Shown: positions 29,097-38,827, counted from the stretch's first letter. The stretch: DNA of 64,000 nt from an uncultured Eubacteriales bacterium (GCA_934541115.1 CAKTDF010000001.1:124001-188000); one strand, 5' to 3'. Made by a program: numbers and translations. Notes: generated by a model from the letters alone, not told the origin.

Positions 29097-32000
29097 ATGA
29101 AAAACAGAACTTTCAAAAAAGCGATTTCAGCGCTCTTGTGCATGGTTATGATATTCTCAAGCGTAGCCATGGGCGTATCGGCGTTTGATTTCACAGTTCC
29201 GAGCAATATGTTCCTCATTTCAAAAACTGAGAGCAAAATTGCCCCGGGCGTAACCGAAAACAAAATTATAACCAACGGAAAAGACGGCGATAGTCAGGTC
29301 ATGGGCTACGCTGTTGAGGTTGACACAAGCAACAGGAACACAGCTTTTGCGGTTGGTTACAACAACTATGACGGAACCAAATGGAGCATGCAGACCGTCA
29401 GAAAACAGGCTGCCGCAATTGAAAAAAAGCGCGGCGTCAATGTTGTTGCCGCTTTCAACGCAGATATTTATAACATGCAGACCGGTGAGCCCACAGGCTG
29501 CCTTGTTATGAACAACATCACTTACAAAGCCGGTATCGGACGTCCGTATTTTGCAGTTATGAAAGACGGCTCGGTCAAAATCGGCAGAAGCATGACTCAG
29601 GAGATTCTTGACAACTGCTCGGAAGCTGTTTCCGGCTTCTTCACCCTCATTGAAAACGGCGTCAGAACAGCCGAAGGCAACTCCGATGACGGTCTTGTTC
29701 CCAAGACTGCAGTCGGAATCAAGGCAGACGGAAAGGTTGTTCTTTATTGCGCAGACGGTCGTAACTATCCTGTTTCCGTAGGTCTCAGCAATAAGGGCGT
29801 TGCCGATATCATGGAAGGTCTCGGTTGCGTTGACGTTCTCAATCTCGACGGCGGCGGTTCAACAACCTACGCTGCAAAATATGAGGGCAGCTCAACTCTT
29901 GAGGTTGCGAATAATCCCTCTGACGGCGTTGAAAGAAACGTCGCGTCCTCACTCTTTGTTATTTCAAACGCAAAGCCGACAGGTGAGTTTGACCATGCGT
30001 CAATGCTCCCCAACAATGAGCTTTATACTCCGGAATCAACCGTTCAGTTTTCGGCAAAGGGCGTTGACTCTGCAGGTTCATCGGCTTCTCTTCCGGCAGA
30101 CGGAAAGTTTGTTCTCGATGAAGAAAGTGCCGATCTCGGAACCATCACCGACGACGGTCTCTTCACCTCAAACGGAACTGTTGGCGAAGTAAAGGTCAAC
30201 TATGTTTCCGGCGGAGAGGTCTGCGGAACAACAAGCATCGGCGTAGTGATTCCCGATGAACTTTATGTTCCCAACCACGAAGTTTCTCTCGGATTTGAGG
30301 AAACCACAGACTTTGGCATTATTGCAAAATATCAGAGCAGAACCGTAGCCATGAAAGACGGCGACCTTATGTGGGCAATCGCTGACCTTGAAGGCAACGA
30401 TCTCGGTGAATCCGCAGGTACTTTCAGCGGTCTTACCTTCACAACTCTTGACGGTGTAACCGTCAATGCGAACGTTACGGCGAGACTTAAGTATAACCTT
30501 GAAGTCGGCGTTGTTGTCAAAGCAATCATCGGTGCAATGCCTGTTGTTATGTATGACTTTGAGTATACAACCGACCAGGAAGAGGCTGAAAACAGCGGCG
30601 GCGCACTCAAGTACATCCCGTCATACCAAATGCCGCGTTTTGACCGTTCAATCGGTACTACAAGTCCCCAGCAGGCTGCAGAGTTCTATGAGCAGGGCTA
30701 CCCGCTTTACTGCTGGCCGAATGCTTCACTCACCGATCAGGAGTCAATGAAAGCGACTGTTGTTTCAAAGGATGACGGTGAGCCGGTTCGTTTTGGCAAT
30801 AAGTCACTCAGAATCGATTATGACTATTCTTCATTCAATGGCTCTTCAAACTCAAACAACTATCTTCGTGTAACGAGCCCGACATATTCATTTGAAGGTT
30901 CACCGACAGCTATCGGCTGCTGGATCTACGTTCCGGAAGGAACCTCAAACTTCGTCCTTTATCTTAACTGTTCCAACAAAGACGGCAGTCTTTCCTATAT
31001 GCCGGTAACAAGGATGTATGATCCCGAAGCCGGAAAGCAGGTTTACACCGGTATTGACTGGACAGGCTGGAAATACGTTGAATTTGATCTCATGGATACC
31101 CAGCTCGCTTCCGGTGCCGGCAGCGCGAATGCTCCGTTCGGTTTCTATCAGGGCTGCGGCATTTTCTGGATCTCTTTCCAGCCCGGTAAGGGTTACGGCG
31201 ACAGAACCGCTTCAAGAGTTTATCTCGATAATATTCAGCTTATCTACGGCGCAAATGTTGACGACACAAAGAACCCGGAAATCCTTTCAATGCACTCAAT
31301 CGGAGAGCAGATTGAAAAGGACGGCAGCACTGTTTTCAATAAGGCTACCAACACTTTCACTGCAACCTTCAAGGATGACGACGGAAAGTATGCAACCGGA
31401 ATCGATCCGAACGAAGTCAAGCTTTATATTGACGGCGTTGACGAGACCGAAAACTGCACCATCGTTGAAACCGACGGCGAGATTCATCTTTATGACAAAA
31501 CACTCTCCGACGGTATGCACAGCATAAAGGTTTCCGTTGCGGATAAGTTCGGAAACCAGACCGAAGAAACCAGATATTTCCTTGTTGACGCAAAGCAGGG
31601 CAAGACAGAGGTTTCCCTCTCTGCTCAGGAATCTCCGGTTCTCGGCGAAGACTTCGTTCTTGAGGTTACTGCAAACGACAATACCGTTGAATCGGCTGAC
31701 GTTTCTCTCAAGGTTCTCTCATACTTTGTCAAGTATTGGAACAACATCAGAGTTGAAGCCGGTGAGAACTACGCTCTTGACGGTGAAGCAGCTTATGATT
31801 CCAAGGAAGATGAGCTCAGCTTCAAGGTCAGCAAAAAGGTTGACGCTTCCTCAGACAGCAACGTAATTGCAAGAGTTATTGTTTCAATTCCCACCGATGT
31901 TCCGGAGGGTCTTGAAGTAACATACAGAATTACAAAGGGTGCTCTTAAATTCGCAGACGGAACAAACGGCTCCTTCTCAGGAAAGCTTACAACTCAGTGT

Positions 32001-34367
32001 GTTTCTCCGCTGTTTGTTAAGATTGAAACTAACATTGTCGGAACAGAAGGCGGATACATCGGTGTTACCGATGCCGACGGCAATGCTGTTGAGGGCGCAA
32101 ACGTTTATACCGATACAAATATCCTTCTCGGAACTACCGATGAAAGCGGCAAAATTTGCACAAACGCTTATGTTGACTCTGTCAAGAAAATCAGCGTATA
32201 CGCCGAGAAGGACGGACACCTTTCATTTATAACCACAAGCCAGAGCTTTAACCCCGGCGGAACCGAAGACGGACTTCCGACCTATATCAAGCTCAACGCA
32301 ACAAAGAATCCCGAATCCTCCCAGAGCATTTCATGGATGTCTTCCCCGAGCGCAAGCGCGGCCAAGGCTGTTGTCAGATATGCCGAAAAGGCAGGCTATG
32401 ATGCCAACGGCGAAGCGGCATTCAGAGAAGCAGAGGGCAAGAGCAGACTTATTGAAATGGCAAGCTCGGCAATGCTTGAAACTAACTACGCCGTAAGGGT
32501 CAATGCCGTTAAGGTAACAGGTCTCAAGGCTGACACCGAGTACGTATACTGCGTCGGCGACGGCGAGAAGATGTCTGACGTCAAGACATTCTCAACAACT
32601 AAGAAAAACGCAGGCGTCAACTTCTTCGTAATCGGTGATACTCAGGCAACAGATACCACAAATACCGATCAGATCACAAAGATTCTTGATGAATCCGGAG
32701 TACGCTATGATTTCGGTATTCAGACCGGTGACGCTGTTGACAACGGCGGTAACTACACAATGTGGGCTAACATTGCAAAGGTACTCAGCGGTGACTTCCT
32801 CGGTAATCAGGATCTCATTCAGGTTCTCGGCAACCATGAATATTACGGTGACGCCGATGCTTCTTCCGCAAATGCGTACTTTGACCTTTCCGATGATGAA
32901 ACTGCGCCGGATTATTACTCAACTCAGTACGGTAACGTATATGTTGCTGTAATCAACTACGGTGTTGCAAACTATGACAAGGCCATAAAGTGGGTCAAGA
33001 AAGATGCCGCCAAGAGCGATGCAACGTGGAAGGTTCTTACCCTCCACCAGCCGCCGTATTACACCAATCCCTCCGGTAACGAGGAGGGTCAGGCTCAGAA
33101 GCTCAGAGACCTTGCAGACGATGCCGGCTTTGACTTCGTGTTCTCCGGCCATGACCACTCGTACGCAAGAACTGCCGCTCAAACAGGCGGAAAGCTCAAC
33201 GAAAACGGAACCGTATATTATATCTGCGGCTCCACCGGTGAGAAGAGCTATGAAATTGTCAAAAACGATGCTTTCAACTTTGAAATGCTCGTTGACGATT
33301 ACAATGCAACTTACATCACTGCAAACGTAACAGACACAACCTTCTCGCTCACAACATATGACTACAACGGTTCGGAGCCTGTCATAATCGACACCTATAC
33401 AAAGACCAAGGATATCGGCTGCTCAAAGGACGGTCACGTTCTGGTTTATGATGATGGTGAGCTTTACTGCTCGGTATGCGGATATCCGAGAGACCTTGAA
33501 AATTATACCGGCTTTGCACGCGACCTCGATACGGGAAGAAATATGTACTTCCTCGGCGGCGAAAAGAAGATCGGCTGGTTCCAGCTTGGTAAGGACGCAT
33601 ATTACTTTGACGAGAACGGTCTCGGTCTTGTCGGCGAACATCAGATCGGCAAGGTTCAGGGTACGTTCCGCTTTGATAATGACGGACGTCAGATCGGTGC
33701 GGTATTTGAGAAATTCGACGGTGGCGTAAGAGCTTTCCGCGGTTCAAACACATCTGTTCTTGTTGGTTGGCACGAAATTGAAGGAAATCTCTATTACTTC
33801 TCAAGGTCAAACGGCGCAATGAGAACCGGAAAAGCAACCGTTAAGGTAAGAACAGGTCAAAAGCTTAACTATGTATTCTCAGATGACGGAAAGCTTATTC
33901 GCGGCGCATTCTATGAGAATGTTGACGGAACCGTTTATTACTGGGGCTCAGACATGGTCAGCGGCTGGCAGAAGATTGACGGCAAGACCTATTACTTTGA
34001 ACCCTCAACTCACCTCATGGCAAATGACACTACCGAAATCGACGGAAAGGTTTATGCCTTTGCACAGAGCGGTGAGCTTGTTCACGAGGGTGCCCACGAA
34101 TGGGGCGAAAGAGTTGTTCGCGTCAAGAGATCCTGCACTGTTGACGGCGAGATCAGATATACCTGCGCTGTTTGCGGCAGCAAGAAGATTGAAAAAGAGC
34201 CGGCTCTCGGTCACGTTGACAAGGACGGCGACGGAATCTGCGACGATTGTCACTTCAGCGTAGATTTCAACTCAACAACCAATAACTTCTTCTATCGTCT
34301 TCTTCAGAAATTCCTGTTCATTTTCAGACTTATTTTCCAGAAAATCAGCGGCGTTATCAAGCACTGA
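29097..34367 (+). CDS. Giant secreted protein: phosphodiester glycosidase + metallophosphoesterase + cell-wall-binding repeats
   Basis: A 1756-residue protein with a signal peptide (cleavage about residue 29). Domains in order: a phosphodiester glycosidase (NAGPA-like, about 90-300) with AAFNADIYN, GVRTAEG and LNLDGGGSTTY; Ig-like and jelly-roll regions (300-740); a cohesin-like/sheet region (860-980) and CarboxypepD-like region; a purple-acid-phosphatase-type Fn3 module, then a calcineurin-like phosphoesterase (about 1170-1400) with GDTQ, TGDAVDNGG, GNHEYYG and FSGHDHSYAR; choline/cell-wall-binding-type repeats (about 1465-1665, GWxxxxGxxYYF); a CxxC module (CAVCGSKK) and DKDGDGICDDC. It ends in a hydrophobic/basic helix. 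Likely a wall-attached enzyme acting on phosphodiester glycans such as teichoic acids (inference). The ribosome site AAAGGA is about 13 bases away. Confidence 0.85.
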   Translation: MKNRTFKKAISALLCMVMIFSSVAMGVSAFDFTVPSNMFLISKTESKIAPGVTENKIITNGKDGDSQVMGYAVEVDTSNRNTAFAVGYNNYDGTKWSMQTVRKQAAAIEKKRGVNVVAAFNADIYNMQTGEPTGCLVMNNITYKAGIGRPYFAVMKDGSVKIGRSMTQEILDNCSEAVSGFFTLIENGVRTAEGNSDDGLVPKTAVGIKADGKVVLYCADGRNYPVSVGLSNKGVADIMEGLGCVDVLNLDGGGSTTYAAKYEGSSTLEVANNPSDGVERNVASSLFVISNAKPTGEFDHASMLPNNELYTPESTVQFSAKGVDSAGSSASLPADGKFVLDEESADLGTITDDGLFTSNGTVGEVKVNYVSGGEVCGTTSIGVVIPDELYVPNHEVSLGFEETTDFGIIAKYQSRTVAMKDGDLMWAIADLEGNDLGESAGTFSGLTFTTLDGVTVNANVTARLKYNLEVGVVVKAIIGAMPVVMYDFEYTTDQEEAENSGGALKYIPSYQMPRFDRSIGTTSPQQAAEFYEQGYPLYCWPNASLTDQESMKATVVSKDDGEPVRFGNKSLRIDYDYSSFNGSSNSNNYLRVTSPTYSFEGSPTAIGCWIYVPEGTSNFVLYLNCSNKDGSLSYMPVTRMYDPEAGKQVYTGIDWTGWKYVEFDLMDTQLASGAGSANAPFGFYQGCGIFWISFQPGKGYGDRTASRVYLDNIQLIYGANVDDTKNPEILSMHSIGEQIEKDGSTVFNKATNTFTATFKDDDGKYATGIDPNEVKLYIDGVDETENCTIVETDGEIHLYDKTLSDGMHSIKVSVADKFGNQTEETRYFLVDAKQGKTEVSLSAQESPVLGEDFVLEVTANDNTVESADVSLKVLSYFVKYWNNIRVEAGENYALDGEAAYDSKEDELSFKVSKKVDASSDSNVIARVIVSIPTDVPEGLEVTYRITKGALKFADGTNGSFSGKLTTQCVSPLFVKIETNIVGTEGGYIGVTDADGNAVEGANVYTDTNILLGTTDESGKICTNAYVDSVKKISVYAEKDGHLSFITTSQSFNPGGTEDGLPTYIKLNATKNPESSQSISWMSSPSASAAKAVVRYAEKAGYDANGEAAFREAEGKSRLIEMASSAMLETNYAVRVNAVKVTGLKADTEYVYCVGDGEKMSDVKTFSTTKKNAGVNFFVIGDTQATDTTNTDQITKILDESGVRYDFGIQTGDAVDNGGNYTMWANIAKVLSGDFLGNQDLIQVLGNHEYYGDADASSANAYFDLSDDETAPDYYSTQYGNVYVAVINYGVANYDKAIKWVKKDAAKSDATWKVLTLHQPPYYTNPSGNEEGQAQKLRDLADDAGFDFVFSGHDHSYARTAAQTGGKLNENGTVYYICGSTGEKSYEIVKNDAFNFEMLVDDYNATYITANVTDTTFSLTTYDYNGSEPVIIDTYTKTKDIGCSKDGHVLVYDDGELYCSVCGYPRDLENYTGFARDLDTGRNMYFLGGEKKIGWFQLGKDAYYFDENGLGLVGEHQIGKVQGTFRFDNDGRQIGAVFEKFDGGVRAFRGSNTSVLVGWHEIEGNLYYFSRSNGAMRTGKATVKVRTGQKLNYVFSDDGKLIRGAFYENVDGTVYYWGSDMVSGWQKIDGKTYYFEPSTHLMANDTTEIDGKVYAFAQSGELVHEGAHEWGERVVRVKRSCTVDGEIRYTCAVCGSKKIEKEPALGHVDKDGDGICDDCHFSVDFNSTTNNFFYRLLQKFLFIFRLIFQKISGVIKH

Positions 34368-34422
34368 GGAACAATTGATTGACCGTCAGATTCAGAACGG
34401 CGGTTATCATGATGACTGAACA

Positions 34423-34456
34423 AAGACCGTCCCGGAAAAAACGGGGCGGTCTTTTT
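34423..34456 (+). terminator. Terminator behind the giant secreted protein gene
   Basis: AAGACCGTCCCG pairs with CGGGGCGGTCTT around GAAAAAA, then TTTTT. Confidence 0.9.
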
Positions 34457-34468
34457 GCGTCAAACCGG

Positions 34469-34497
34469 TTGCAATTTTCAACGCGGAAAGATATACT
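34469..34497 (+). promoter_or_regulatory. Promoter of the MFS gene
   Basis: TTGCAA, 17 bp, TATACT, 33 bp before the start codon. Confidence 0.6.
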
Positions 34498-34529
34498 GTT
34501 ACTATATTCGGGAGAAACGGGGAAAACAC

Positions 34530-35939
34530 ATGACGAAGAAAAAACTTTCGCCGCGCCTTTGGTTCAACATCATTCTTTTCGGAATGATGGGACAAATTGC
34601 GTGGAATATTGAAAACATCTATTTCAACACATTTTTGTTTCACAACATTTATTCAAACGGAGCCACTCAGAACGCAGTGAATCAAGCTATAGGCTTTCAA
34701 GATGCAATCAAGCTCATGGTTGCGCTCAGTGCGGTGACTGCTGTTGTGACTACTCTTATTATGGGTACACTCAGCGACAGACTGAACAAGCGCAAGGCGT
34801 TCATTTCTGCGGGATATGTCGCATGGGGTCTGATTACAGCGTCTTTCGGTCTCATTTCAAGAGACAGCGTGGCATCGGTCTTTAACCTTTCCGATGAGGT
34901 TCAAATCTTGACCGCAACAGTCTGGACTGTCATTATAATGGACTGTGTGATGACCTTTATGGGCTCAACGAGCAACGATTCGGCGTTTAATGCATGGGTA
35001 ACGGATATTACCCAACCGCAAACGCGACCTATGGTTGAGACCGTTTTTTCTGCGCTGCCACTCATAGCCATGGGACTTGTTCTCGTTCTCGGTTCTCTTG
35101 CGCAGGCAGACAAGATTACATATAAGCTTTTTTTCGGGGTTCTCGGTCTTGTTGTTGCCGTTTGCGGCATAATCGGCTTTTTTACGCTTGAAGAGCCGGA
35201 ACGCTCAAAACTCAAAAAAGAAAGATCTTCAAGCTATTGGAGCGATTTGTTCTACGGTTTCAGACCGTCGGTTATCCGTGAAAACTCCCGTCTTTACCTT
35301 GTGCTTGCAACAAACTGCATTTTTGCAATTGCCTCACAGGTGTATTTTCCGTATATCATGATTTATATTCAGTATACGGCGTTGCCAAAGGTCGGAGATA
35401 ACCTCTTCACGGCGCCCGTAATAATAAGTGCGATAATTTCTGTGGCACTGATGGCTGTCGGAATCATTGCTTTGCTGGTTCTCGGCAAAAAGGTCAGCAG
35501 AGGAAAGCTGATGTCGGCTGCGGTTGCGTGCTCAATAGTCGGTCTTTTTATGCTTGGATTTTCAAAGAGCTTTCCGGCGCTCGTTCTCTCCGCTGCGCCT
35601 ACAGTTGTAGGCTATGCCGTACAGGGTATTCTTCTCAATGCAACGATACGTGACTTCACTCCGCAGGATAAAGCCGGTCTTTTCCAGGGCGTGAGAATGA
35701 TTTTTGGCGTACTTATTCCTATGATCCTCGGTCCTACAACCGGTGCGCTTGCCGTTGAACGTTCAACGCTGACATATAGGGACGATTACGGCACTCTTCA
35801 AAAAGTACCCACGGAGCTTATGTTCACGTTTGCAGCGGTAATCTCTCTCTTTGCGATTATCCCACTTGCGATACTTATCAAAAAGAAGTATCTCGGCATG
35901 AAGAATGCCGAAAGCGAAGAACAGACGGCAGCCGTTTAG
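34530..35939 (+). CDS. MFS transporter, possibly sugar-type
   Basis: A 469-residue integral membrane protein with about twelve hydrophobic helices. The loop after the second or third helix has GTLSDRLNKRKAFI, the major-facilitator signature (GxLxDRxxxR), and FNAWVTDITQPQTRPMVE resembles the glycoside-pentoside-hexuronide symporter group; a VRMIFGVLIPMILGP stretch lies in the second half. Substrate unknown. ATG at 34530 after GGGGAAAACAC. A WYL regulator follows 50 bp downstream and may control it in response to the transported solute (inference). Confidence 0.85.
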   Translation: MTKKKLSPRLWFNIILFGMMGQIAWNIENIYFNTFLFHNIYSNGATQNAVNQAIGFQDAIKLMVALSAVTAVVTTLIMGTLSDRLNKRKAFISAGYVAWGLITASFGLISRDSVASVFNLSDEVQILTATVWTVIIMDCVMTFMGSTSNDSAFNAWVTDITQPQTRPMVETVFSALPLIAMGLVLVLGSLAQADKITYKLFFGVLGLVVAVCGIIGFFTLEEPERSKLKKERSSSYWSDLFYGFRPSVIRENSRLYLVLATNCIFAIASQVYFPYIMIYIQYTALPKVGDNLFTAPVIISAIISVALMAVGIIALLVLGKKVSRGKLMSAAVACSIVGLFMLGFSKSFPALVLSAAPTVVGYAVQGILLNATIRDFTPQDKAGLFQGVRMIFGVLIPMILGPTTGALAVERSTLTYRDDYGTLQKVPTELMFTFAAVISLFAIIPLAILIKKKYLGMKNAESEEQTAAV

Positions 35940-35989
35940 AAATGAGAGGCTCAATTGATTTGGCAGGAACATAAAAAGGGGATAGAGCT

Positions 35990-37015
35990 ATGTCAAACAA
36001 AGGGCAAACCAAGCTCAAACTTTTGTATATCAAGGACTACCTTGAGCGCTACAGCGATGAAGAACACCCTGTCAGCGCGCGGACGCTCCAGACAATGCTT
36101 GCAGACAAAGGCATTGAATGCGAAAGAAAGTCGATTTACAGCGATATTCAGACGCTTGAAGATTACGGCATGGATATTTTCCGCGTCAGAACGCCGGAAA
36201 CGGGGTATTACCTTGGCTCGAGGGCGTTTGAAGAGCCGCAGCTGCGGTTGTTGATTGACGCTGTTCAGGCAGCTAACTTCATCACTGAAAAAAAGACAAA
36301 AGAGCTGATCAAAAAAATTGCCTGTCTTTGCAGTGAAAGCACCGGAAAACGTCTGACAAAGCAGGTGTATATTGAAAACCGTGTAAAATGCACGAACGAG
36401 GAGATATATTACAGCATAGATATCCTCAATAGAGCTATTCAGCAGGGTAAAAAGGTGAGCTTTACCTATTGCAAGCGCGTTGTGACAGACAATGCGCGCT
36501 CAGTGAAAATCCAGGAAAAGAATCACGTTGTGAGCCCGTATGCGCTCATTTGGTCAAACGACCATTATTATCTTGTCGGAAATAATTCCAAGTACGACAA
36601 TCTGATGCATGTCAGAATTGACAGAATGAAAAAGGTTGAAATGCTTGAAGAACAGTCAAGACCTTTTTCTGAGGTCTCGGAGTATAAGAGATATTTTGAC
36701 TCTGCCGATTATGCAGAAAGGCTGTTCAATATGTTCAGCGGAGAACTCAGACAGCTCGATTTTATTTGCGACAATTCTATTCTTGAAGAAATTCTCGACC
36801 GTGTGGGCAAAAGTGCGCTCATAACAAAGTGCGACGTCGATCGGCACTTCAGAATGAGAATGAAAATGGTTGTCAGCGAGGGACTCATTTCGTGGATTAT
36901 GCAATTCGGAAACAAGCTTGAGGTTGTTGAGCCTGCTCAGCTGCGAACAAAAGTGAGGGAAAGAGCAAAAGAAATTCTTGACCTGTATGAACCCGAGAGC
37001 TTTTTTGGCAATTGA
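35990..37015 (+). CDS. WYL-domain transcriptional regulator
   Basis: A 341-residue DeoR-like regulator: an N-terminal winged helix (KLKLLYIKDYLERYSDEEHPVSARTL and RKSIYSDIQTLEDYGMDI), then a WYL ligand-binding domain (about residues 150-250, with VVSPYALIWSNDHYYLVG in place of the canonical WYL stretch and RIDRMKKVEML) and a C-terminal WCX-like part. WYL domains sense nucleotides, ssDNA or other small ligands. It is co-directional with the MFS gene and likely regulates it; the target is not shown by the sequence. Confidence 0.9.
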   Translation: MSNKGQTKLKLLYIKDYLERYSDEEHPVSARTLQTMLADKGIECERKSIYSDIQTLEDYGMDIFRVRTPETGYYLGSRAFEEPQLRLLIDAVQAANFITEKKTKELIKKIACLCSESTGKRLTKQVYIENRVKCTNEEIYYSIDILNRAIQQGKKVSFTYCKRVVTDNARSVKIQEKNHVVSPYALIWSNDHYYLVGNNSKYDNLMHVRIDRMKKVEMLEEQSRPFSEVSEYKRYFDSADYAERLFNMFSGELRQLDFICDNSILEEILDRVGKSALITKCDVDRHFRMRMKMVVSEGLISWIMQFGNKLEVVEPAQLRTKVRERAKEILDLYEPESFFGN

Positions 37016-37039
37016 AACATATGTTTTTTCAAAAATGTA

Positions 37040-37067
37040 TTGAATAATTCAAAATATGTGATAAACT
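37040..37067 (+). promoter_or_regulatory. Possible promoter of the VanY-like gene
   Basis: TTGAAT, 16 bp, TAAACT, 57 bp before the start. Confidence 0.5.
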
Positions 37068-37124
37068 GTGTTTTGTATCCGAAATATATTTTTCAGACAC
37101 CGAAAAGAAAAGGAGATGCTTCTT

Positions 37125-38075
37125 TTGGCTACAGATAACAGAAGACCCCCGGTCAAAAAGAAAAGGAAAAAGAAAAAACAGAACAAGCAGAATCTGATAA
37201 TCTACGCTCTGTCTGCTGCAATTATTGCGGTTGCACTTTTCACAATAATAACCGTGGTCGTGACGAAAACACACGAAAATGAACCGGGCACAACAGCTTT
37301 GACCACGGATACTCAAGATGAGAAAACTACCGGCAAAAGCAATGATAAAAATGACAAGACCTCCGAAAGCGGAACTACTCTTTCAATTGAAAACAATGTT
37401 ACGTCCGAAAGCGCGGATTCGTCTGAAAGCGTCTCTGCCACAACGTCGGAAACGACAACATCAAAGCCTAAGCTCAGTGAAAGCGGAAGGATCATTGTTG
37501 ACACGAGCGTTGTTAAGTGGAACCTGATGGTTGTCAATCTCACACGTGAGATTCCGGAGGGATACAGACCGGAGGTGGTCGAGGTTGTGAACAGCGGACA
37601 TGACCTTGATAAGCGCGTTGCGCCGCATTATGAGGATATGTATTACGCCGCCAAAAAAGAGGGCATTATTCTCACTCCGTTTTCCGGCAACAGGAGCTAT
37701 GAGCGTCAGAGAATCAACTATAACAACCTGACGGAAACATACATGGCGCGCTACGGTATTGACAGAAAGGCTGCCCAGAAAAAGGCGGCAACCGTTATTC
37801 TTCCTCCGGGAACGAGCGAGCACAATATAGGTCTTGCAATGGATATCTGCAATACATATGATTCCTTTGCCAATACAAAGGAGTATGCATGGCTGACGAA
37901 AAACGCCTATAAATACGGCTTTATTCTTCGCTATCCAAAGGGCAAGGAGGATATCACCGGAGTTGTGTATGAACCATGGCATTGGCGCTATGTCGGAAAG
38001 GAATATGCAAAAAAAATCCGCGACAGCGGGCTTTGCCTTGAAGAATACCTCGATTCTGTGGGAATTGCGTATTAA
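37125..38075 (+). CDS. D-alanyl-D-alanine carboxypeptidase, VanY/LdcB type
   Basis: A 316-residue membrane-anchored peptidoglycan peptidase. A strongly basic start (RRPPVKKKRKKKKQNKQ) precedes one membrane helix (about residues 23-46), then a Ser/Thr-rich linker of about 80 residues, then a VanY domain with LTPFSGNRSYERQ, the zinc motif GTSEHNIGLAMD and EPWHWRYVG. It trims terminal D-Ala from stem peptides outside the cell. I prefer the TTG at 37125, 9 bases behind AAGGAG, because the in-frame ATG upstream touches the ribosome site. Confidence 0.92.
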   Translation: MATDNRRPPVKKKRKKKKQNKQNLIIYALSAAIIAVALFTIITVVVTKTHENEPGTTALTTDTQDEKTTGKSNDKNDKTSESGTTLSIENNVTSESADSSESVSATTSETTTSKPKLSESGRIIVDTSVVKWNLMVVNLTREIPEGYRPEVVEVVNSGHDLDKRVAPHYEDMYYAAKKEGIILTPFSGNRSYERQRINYNNLTETYMARYGIDRKAAQKKAATVILPPGTSEHNIGLAMDICNTYDSFANTKEYAWLTKNAYKYGFILRYPKGKEDITGVVYEPWHWRYVGKEYAKKIRDSGLCLEEYLDSVGIAY

Positions 38076-38112
38076 ATATAAGAAGATTTCCACAAAAAAG
38101 TATAAATAGCAC

Positions 38113-38141
38113 TTGACAAATCAAGAATATGGTAGTATCAT
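38113..38141 (+). promoter_or_regulatory. infC-rpmI-rplT promoter
   Basis: TTGACA, 17 bp, TATCAT; leader of about 140 nt. Confidence 0.8.
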
Positions 38142-38228
38142 ATTCCGGCAACAAAGAAGAGCAGTGTTTCGTTCTCACCTTCCGAATTTTGTTTCTGGAG
38201 GTCAATAGACTCAGGTTTGAAGTGTATT

Positions 38229-38265
38229 GCGTGGACGGATAGCTCTGTTCACGCTTTTGTTTTTA
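38229..38265 (+). terminator. Leader attenuator of infC
   Basis: GCGTGGAC pairs with GTTCACGC, then TTTTGTTTTT, 25 bp before the infC start. Bacillota infC operons are known to be controlled by such leader terminators, in some species through L20 binding. Confidence 0.75.
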
Positions 38266-38290
38266 TCAGATTTTTGGAGGTGCATGAACC

Positions 38291-38809
38291 ATCGCTATCA
38301 AAGAAATGCAGATCAATGAAGAAATCCGCGATAAGGAACTTCGCGTTGTTGCGGCAGACGGTGAACTTATCGGCATTATGTCCGCCGCCGAGGCACTGAA
38401 GATTGCCGAGGAAAGAAATCTTGATCTCGTGAAGATCGCTCCCCAGGCCAAGCCCCCGGTGTGCAAAATCATGGACTACGGAAAGTACCGCTTTGAACAA
38501 ACAAAGCGCGAAAAGGAAGCAAGAAAAAATCAGCGCATTATCGAAGTCAAGGAGATTCGTCTTTCTTTGAATATCGACACGCACGATTTTGAAACCAAGG
38601 TCAACCACGCCCGCCGTTTTCTTGAAGCAGGCAACAAGGTCAAGGTTTCGATCCGTTTCCGCGGACGTGAAATGGCTCATCCGGAAAACGGCCTTTCAAC
38701 TATGAAAGACTTTGCAGACGCCTGCGCTGAGTTCAGCTCGGTTGAAAAGCCCGCAAAGCTCGAGGGAAGATCGATGCTGATGTTCCTTGCACCGAAAACA
38801 AAAAAGTAA
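38291..38809 (+). CDS. infC: Translation initiation factor IF-3
   Basis: IF-3, which keeps 30S subunits free and checks start-codon pairing. The N domain has EMQINEEIRDKELRVV and LVKIAPQAKPPVCKIMDYGKY, the C domain IRFRGREMAHPENG. Start choice: an ATC at 38291 lies 8 bases behind GGAGGTG and adds IAIKE to the family-typical QINEEIR; the ATG at 38306 has no ribosome site. A rare non-AUG start is known for infC, where IF-3 itself represses such starts, so I take 172 residues with initiation at AUC. A competing 11-codon reading frame begins at the ATG 38284. First gene of infC-rpmI-rplT. Confidence 0.93.
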   Translation: MAIKEMQINEEIRDKELRVVAADGELIGIMSAAEALKIAEERNLDLVKIAPQAKPPVCKIMDYGKYRFEQTKREKEARKNQRIIEVKEIRLSLNIDTHDFETKVNHARRFLEAGNKVKVSIRFRGREMAHPENGLSTMKDFADACAEFSSVEKPAKLEGRSMLMFLAPKTKK

Positions 38810-38827
38810 TAACAGGAGGAAAAACTC

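Noticed and set aside
27028..34367. Dockerin or LPxTG anchoring of the secreted pair
   Set aside because: DKDGDGICDDC is a single Cys-containing calcium-like loop, not a duplicated dockerin, and no LPxTG is present.
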